Source of the DNA: Plectrocnemia conspersa
Lineage: Eukaryota; Arthropoda; Insecta; Trichoptera; Polycentropodidae
DNA: 64,000 bases
Direction of reading: 5' to 3'
Assembly: GCA_009617715.1 (NCBI GenBank)
Contig: VTFK01000124.1
Location: 783,552 to 847,551 of the forward strand
The notes beneath the pieces were generated by a model. The model worked only from the letters and a program-made list of their open reading frames with translations. It was not told where the DNA came from and made no database searches. Positions 59,574-64,000 of the stretch are shown one piece after another; the stretch's first letter is position 1, and every line of letters begins with the position of its first letter. The translations under genes and the position numbers were made by a program.

Positions 59574-61221
59574 TTAAATTTGAATACTTTTATGAGTTTG
59601 CATGTGATCTGAAAGATGTATTTTTAATTTAAATGCTTTTCCACATCTTTCACATTCAAAATTACGAATATTGCTATGAGTTTGCATGTGTTTGAAAATA
59701 CATATTTTAGATTTAAATGCTTTTCCACATTTTTCACATTCAAAATCCCGAACATAGCTGCTATGAAGTTTTTTATGTTTTGAAAGATATTGTTTAAATT
59801 TGAATCCTTTTCCGCATATTTCACATTTAAAGTTACACACATCGCTATGAGTTAAAATATGTTTAGAAAGCAATTTTTTAGTTTTGCATGCTTGTTCACA
59901 TTTTTCACATTCAAAATTTCGAGCATCGCTATGAGTTGCCATATGCTTTAAAAGACAAGATTTAAACCTGAATGGTTTTTCGCACATTTCACATTTAAAG
60001 ATACGAACATCTCTATGAGTTTGCATGTGTAATGAAATGAGGTATTTACTTTGAAACGCTTTTCCACATTTTTTACATTCAAATTCACAAACATCGCTAT
60101 GAGTTCTCATATGATATGAAAGACTTATTTTATGTTTAAATGCTTTTCCGCATTTTTTACATTCAAAACTAAGAGTATCGCTATGAGATCGCATATGTTT
60201 TGAGAGATAGTCTTTAGTTTTAAATGCTTTTTTACAGTTTTCACATTCAAAGTCGCAAGTAACGCTATGACTTTTCATATGTTGTAAAAGACATTGTCTA
60301 GTTTTATATGCTTTGTCACATTCATCACATTTAAAATCACGAGAAACGCTATGACTTTGCATATGTTGTATAAGATAAGGTTTAGTTTTAAACGCTTTTC
60401 CGCATTCTTCACATTTAAAGTCACAAACATAGCTATGATATTTAATATGTTGTGAAAGACTTTCTTTACATTTAAATGCTTTTCCACATTTTTCACACTT
60501 AAAGTCACGAACATCGATATGAGTTAGCATGTGTTTAAATAGACCTTTACTGGTTTTCAATGCTTTTCCACATTTTTCACATTCAAAATAAAGAACATCG
60601 GTATGACTTTTCATATGTTGTAAAAGATGATGATTAAATTTGAATGCTTTTCCACATATTTCACATTTAAAGCCAGAAACATCATTATGAGTTGGTGTTA
60701 TTCTTGATTTTTTACTATTCATTGCTTTTCTACATTGCAAATTATTAGATTTTTCTCTTTCTGGTTTCTAAAATAAAAATTGTATTAGGTAGTATAAATA
60801 TCGAAATAAATAGAATATTGGACTCTTACTTTAGTGTCATTGTAAATTGTGTGAGACGAAAGGTTCACTTTAAGTATATCTTTAACATCGTGCATTTCTG
60901 AAATGATGAATTAATTAATCAACAATTGCTTACACATTCAAATGTGACAGTAAAATATTTTTACCTATTTCGAACAAGTCCTCTACATCTTCTTGGATTG
61001 TATCTTCGCTGCTATCGTATTCGCGTTTCACGTTCAAAAACTTTAAAACGAACAATTAAAACCATTATTTAAGAACACATGCATTGACAAATATAATCGT
61101 TCGTTACCTCTACTTCACATTGAATTGTTTCGATGTCATCTTCTGCAAATAAATATGCTTCGTTTAGATTCTTAATTACACTGAAATAAAAGAAAATAGT
61201 ACCGGTTTTAATAAGCGCCAT
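59574..61221 (-). CDS. C2H2 zinc-finger protein with 13 fingers
   Basis: Four coding exons, 61108-61221, 60965-61040, 60830-60897 and 59574-60767, join in phase to give 483 residues. The acidic N-terminal part (about residues 1-105, rich in E and D) has no KRAB-like or ZAD-like cysteine domain that I can see. Residues about 115-480 hold 13 tandem C2H2 fingers of the FxCxxCGKAFKxxxxLxxHMxxH type, 28 residues apart. Linkers are S/TDVxx-like rather than the usual TGEKP. Such proteins are nuclear and normally bind DNA; the target is unknown. Finger 10 reads CEQACK and finger 11 ends HKKLH, with one extra residue in the following linker. The start ATG at 61221 is followed in frame by an acceptor-like TTTATTTCAG, so an alternative upstream first exon is possible. 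Decayed fingers follow the stop. Confidence 0.88.
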
Positions 61222-61559
61222 TGTGACAACGCCCAACTGACATTTCTATACAAACGTTTGGTCCAAATGCGACTAACTGTTGAGTATGACCGGAAAACAC
61301 GGTTGAAATTAAAATAATATTTTTCAAGTATTCATATAAAAAAAAAATAATAAAAAATCATCTCCGATTACTTTCAAACGGTTCTTGTACAGGGTCCTTG
61401 TGAATTTCAGAATTCAAGAGCATATCGGTAGACAATTTTTATAGTCAAAGATGCCTCTGGTGAGTGTGAGACGCTACATAAGAATAAAGTATGTCCCTTT
61501 CTCTTCCCTAAAAATATTTTGTTACGAATACAAAATTTATTAAATAATATTTTACCCAA
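61222..61559. other. Spacer between the zinc-finger gene and the Jockey element
   Basis: Short flank with the presumed zinc-finger promoter. No clear TATA box or other feature seen. Confidence 0.4.
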
Positions 61560-63735
61560 GTTAATGTTATTATTGCTATTTGAATTTGCCTAGTAGTTTT
61601 CATATAAGTTGTTTTTTGCCGGATTCGAGTGATATTTTATTCTTTCGAAATGTTTGCTTTTTGGTTTATCGAAGTATTCAGTTAGAGTGTGTATTTTTAA
61701 ATCCCGATGGATAATCAAGTTGCGGACAAACCAATAAGCATTTGTCGCCATTCGTAACAAGATGTTTTGTTGGATTTGTAGCGTTTTTACATATTTTCTA
61801 TGATTGAGTATGTAACCCCAAACGGGGGAGGCATATGCAATTACTGGTCGGATGTTCGATTAATAGAGGAGCAGTTTATTTTTAGTATTTCATTTACTTT
61901 TTTATTGAACAATGTATACGAGTGTCTTTAACTTTGCAAACAGTTTTATCTAGGTGGGGTTTCCAAATTAGTTTGGAATCCACGGTAAAGCCCAAGTACT
62001 TGGCTGATTTTTGCCAATCGAGAGTTTTCTTATACATTTTTAGCTGGGGAAGTTTATTTGTGGTATAGGCGTTTTTCTTCTACGGATAAACATAACTGCA
62101 ATACTTTTATCGAGATTTGCTGTTACCAGCCAATTGTCAAACCATTTTTGAATGGTGTCGAGTTTTTTGAAGGTGAAGTAATATCTATAATATGATCTAT
62201 TAGGAATTGGTTAAATTCTGTTTTTTATCACGTAAACCATTTGAATTCCAAGCTAATATTTTAAAGTGTTCGCGGCGCGATTGTGGGTTTTAACTGTTGT
62301 TTCCGTTCATTGTGCTAATTTAGGTAAAATGTGTGAGGTGATAAAACTCATCTTATCTTGTAGTTCCTTCATCATAATGACAACGAGATCACGATTAGAA
62401 ATATCATCCGTCATCGGTTGACTGATTTTCGGTGAATGAGCAGCCGTTTATTGCGTTATTAATGCGATTATGTTTTTTTTATTATCTCGCGGTTTCTTGT
62501 AATCTGTATTTTTTTGTTGTTTGGATTTTTCACACATCCCCAGTAATTCGCAGGATGAGAACCAGCGCAGTTACTGTATAAGGGCTTGTCAATTTTTTCC
62601 TCGTGAGAGCAATCTCTGATGAGATGGGGACCGGCACATTTTACGCATGCAGGAGTAGCTCTGCAATCAATTGCAGAGTGGCCGTACAATTGGCAACGGT
62701 GGCACTGGAAAATGCCTCTTGGTCTATTCTGCTGCTCCACCGTAATACGCTGGTGCAAGAGATATCCCAAATTGTACATCGCTTCATTATGCTCGCTTTT
62801 TTTTAGCGGGACTGCAAATAATAGCATAGGTTTATTTGATTTTTTATTTTTTAATTGTTAGATTTTTTCAACCTCGAACTTAAGCGACAGGAGCATCTCT
62901 TTAATGACGACCCGAAGAGTTGTCTTCGGTTAATCGTTAATGTAAGTATAAAAGGAGAATTTCCTTTCATCTAGCAATTTAGTTATTTTGCGGAAGTCAT
63001 CGGTTGACGCCTCAATAATTTTTGCTCAGTCGGTGCGCTGAATTGAAGAAAACGACAAACCATTGTTGATAATGGTTTGTCTCGCCGCTTTATAATCAGA
63101 TGGATTAATAAGAATAATTGGCGTGATATTCGCCTTTTTTATTTCCGTTGCTACTATTGGCGGAGTGCTAGGCCGTAACCTCTTCTTAGCAGTGGACTAT
63201 TCCCTATTATTCGAGGGATAACGAGTAACCGATAGCGCGGTTGATATATCAGTGAAGAATGTCGCGGGTGCGGAGGCAATGTTCAATATCACTAATCCGG
63301 TCGAAGTATTACTCGCGGGTATCGCGGGTGCAGATGCGGTAGCTGCAATTGGTTCCGTGGATGCGTTTAGTTTTTTAGAATAGAATGTGCGCCTTTTAAA
63401 GGCGCAGAATTAGCTGCCCCCGTTACGGAGGCGGAAGAAACGGAAGCCGTTTTTTAATTTATTTTTTGCCCTTCAGGAGCTCGGCAGTTTGCACCTCAAA
63501 GAAGATGCGGAGTCGACGTTCAAGGAACTCCCTGCGAAGGATCTCCATTTCCTCCCTGAGGCTGGTCAAATTTGAGGCATGCTCACGTACTTGAGTGAAC
63601 TCCATCAGTCCAAATCAAAGATTGCCTCCGCCATGACAGATCTGGTCTTGAAGACCGGCGAGTCAGCGGGTGAATACCGTGGTTGGAATGGTATGAAAGG
63701 TCAGAGCATGTATCTCGTCCGGTAGCCGAAACAAG
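61560..63735 (-). mobile_element. Jockey-type LINE, broken ORF1 and remnants of ORF2
   Basis: Read on the minus strand, ORF1 starts near 63605 (MEFTQVREHASNL) and runs to about 62468 with stops and frameshifts. Its best part (62468-62827) contains the nucleocapsid-like C2HC knuckles CHRCQLYGHSAIDC and CVKCAGPHLIRDC, plus a third with the first Cys lost. KTTLRVVIKEM and FAVPLKKSEHNE upstream resemble Jockey ORF1p. ORF2 remnants at 61.6-62.3 kb read KSAKYLGFTVDSKLIWKPHL, IAYASPVWGY and LTEYFDK, the C-terminal end of Jockey polymerases. Most of ORF2, including the endonuclease and catalytic box, is gone. Inactive. Confidence 0.8.
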
Positions 63736-64000
63736 ACTTTCATTAACGGTCACTACATTATAAAGATATTTTAAATATCAAAATCAAAATCGATATACAT
63801 ATGTACATAAATAAAAATCAATATAAACTAAATAAAAAAAAAAAAAAAAATTTTGAAATATGTTTAATGCTCACATTTTTTAATGTTTTACAATAATATA
63901 AAACAGAGGCAACATGTGTAAATCTGTACCTAGCGTCAAGTAGCAACTGGCGAATACGTTTTGTTTGTTTATCGTATACAAAATACCAAATAAAATTCAA
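63736..64000. other. Right edge of window
   Basis: AT-rich sequence with a poly-A run at about 63835-63850. No gene or repeat recognised. Confidence 0.4.

Noticed and set aside
62603..62861. Plus-strand frames over the Jockey element
   Set aside because: Shadows of ORF1 on the minus strand, which carries the Cys/His knuckles.

Overview
The window looks like nuclear DNA from an arthropod, almost certainly an insect. Its genes are split by small introns with AT-rich ends and GT/AG borders. Intergenic DNA is very AT-rich, and relics of non-LTR retrotransposons and small DNA transposons are scattered through it. The gene content is a cluster of insect-type SDR genes (farnesol dehydrogenase-like / DHRS11-like), a heparan sulfate 3-O-sulfotransferase and a C2H2 zinc-finger gene. 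The order of insect cannot be fixed from the sequence alone. All gene models were assembled by hand from splice sites and frame continuity.

Region 1-35.5 kb is a tandem cluster of seven paralogous SDR genes, here called A to G. Six are complete with near-identical exon layouts; B also has a tiny first coding exon. Gene A (minus strand; exons at 11.8, 4.9 and 0.4 kb, 3' end outside the window) has huge introns. B (14.6-15.8 kb, minus), C (19.1-20.2, plus), D (21.2-24.9, minus), E (27.8-28.9, plus), F (29.4-30.3, minus) and G (34.3-35.4, minus) follow. B, C, D and G keep the catalytic Ser-Tyr-Lys set. E has Ala in place of the catalytic Ser. F keeps an open reading frame through six exons but lacks the whole Ser...Tyr-x-x-x-Lys segment. 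The cluster therefore appears to mix likely active NADP(H)-dependent alcohol/ketone oxidoreductases with likely non-catalytic relatives.

Region 37.8-46.0 kb holds a heparan sulfate 3-O-sulfotransferase of the HS3ST1/5 (fly Hs3st-A) type on the plus strand. It has three coding exons and a 6.7 kb last intron, and its sulfotransferase domain carries a Gly/Pro-rich insertion. Region 46-59 kb has no gene I can support; it holds repeats, a TTAA-flanked MITE, a hAT-like element and several less AT-rich blocks. Region 59.6-61.2 kb carries a 13-finger C2H2 protein (minus), with decayed extra fingers just past its stop codon. The window ends in a broken Jockey-type LINE (61.6-63.7 kb, minus).

Mobile DNA includes a 1,165 bp non-autonomous Transib-like element with a perfect 5 bp CGTCG target duplication (16.2-17.4 kb), TTAA-flanked MITEs, a hAT-like MITE, a long inverted-repeat element, a tRNA-derived SINE-like copy, six LINE fragments of at least two lineages, and two old tandem arrays (about 155 bp and about 185 bp units). 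No viral gene, CRISPR array or functional tRNA/rRNA gene was recognised.
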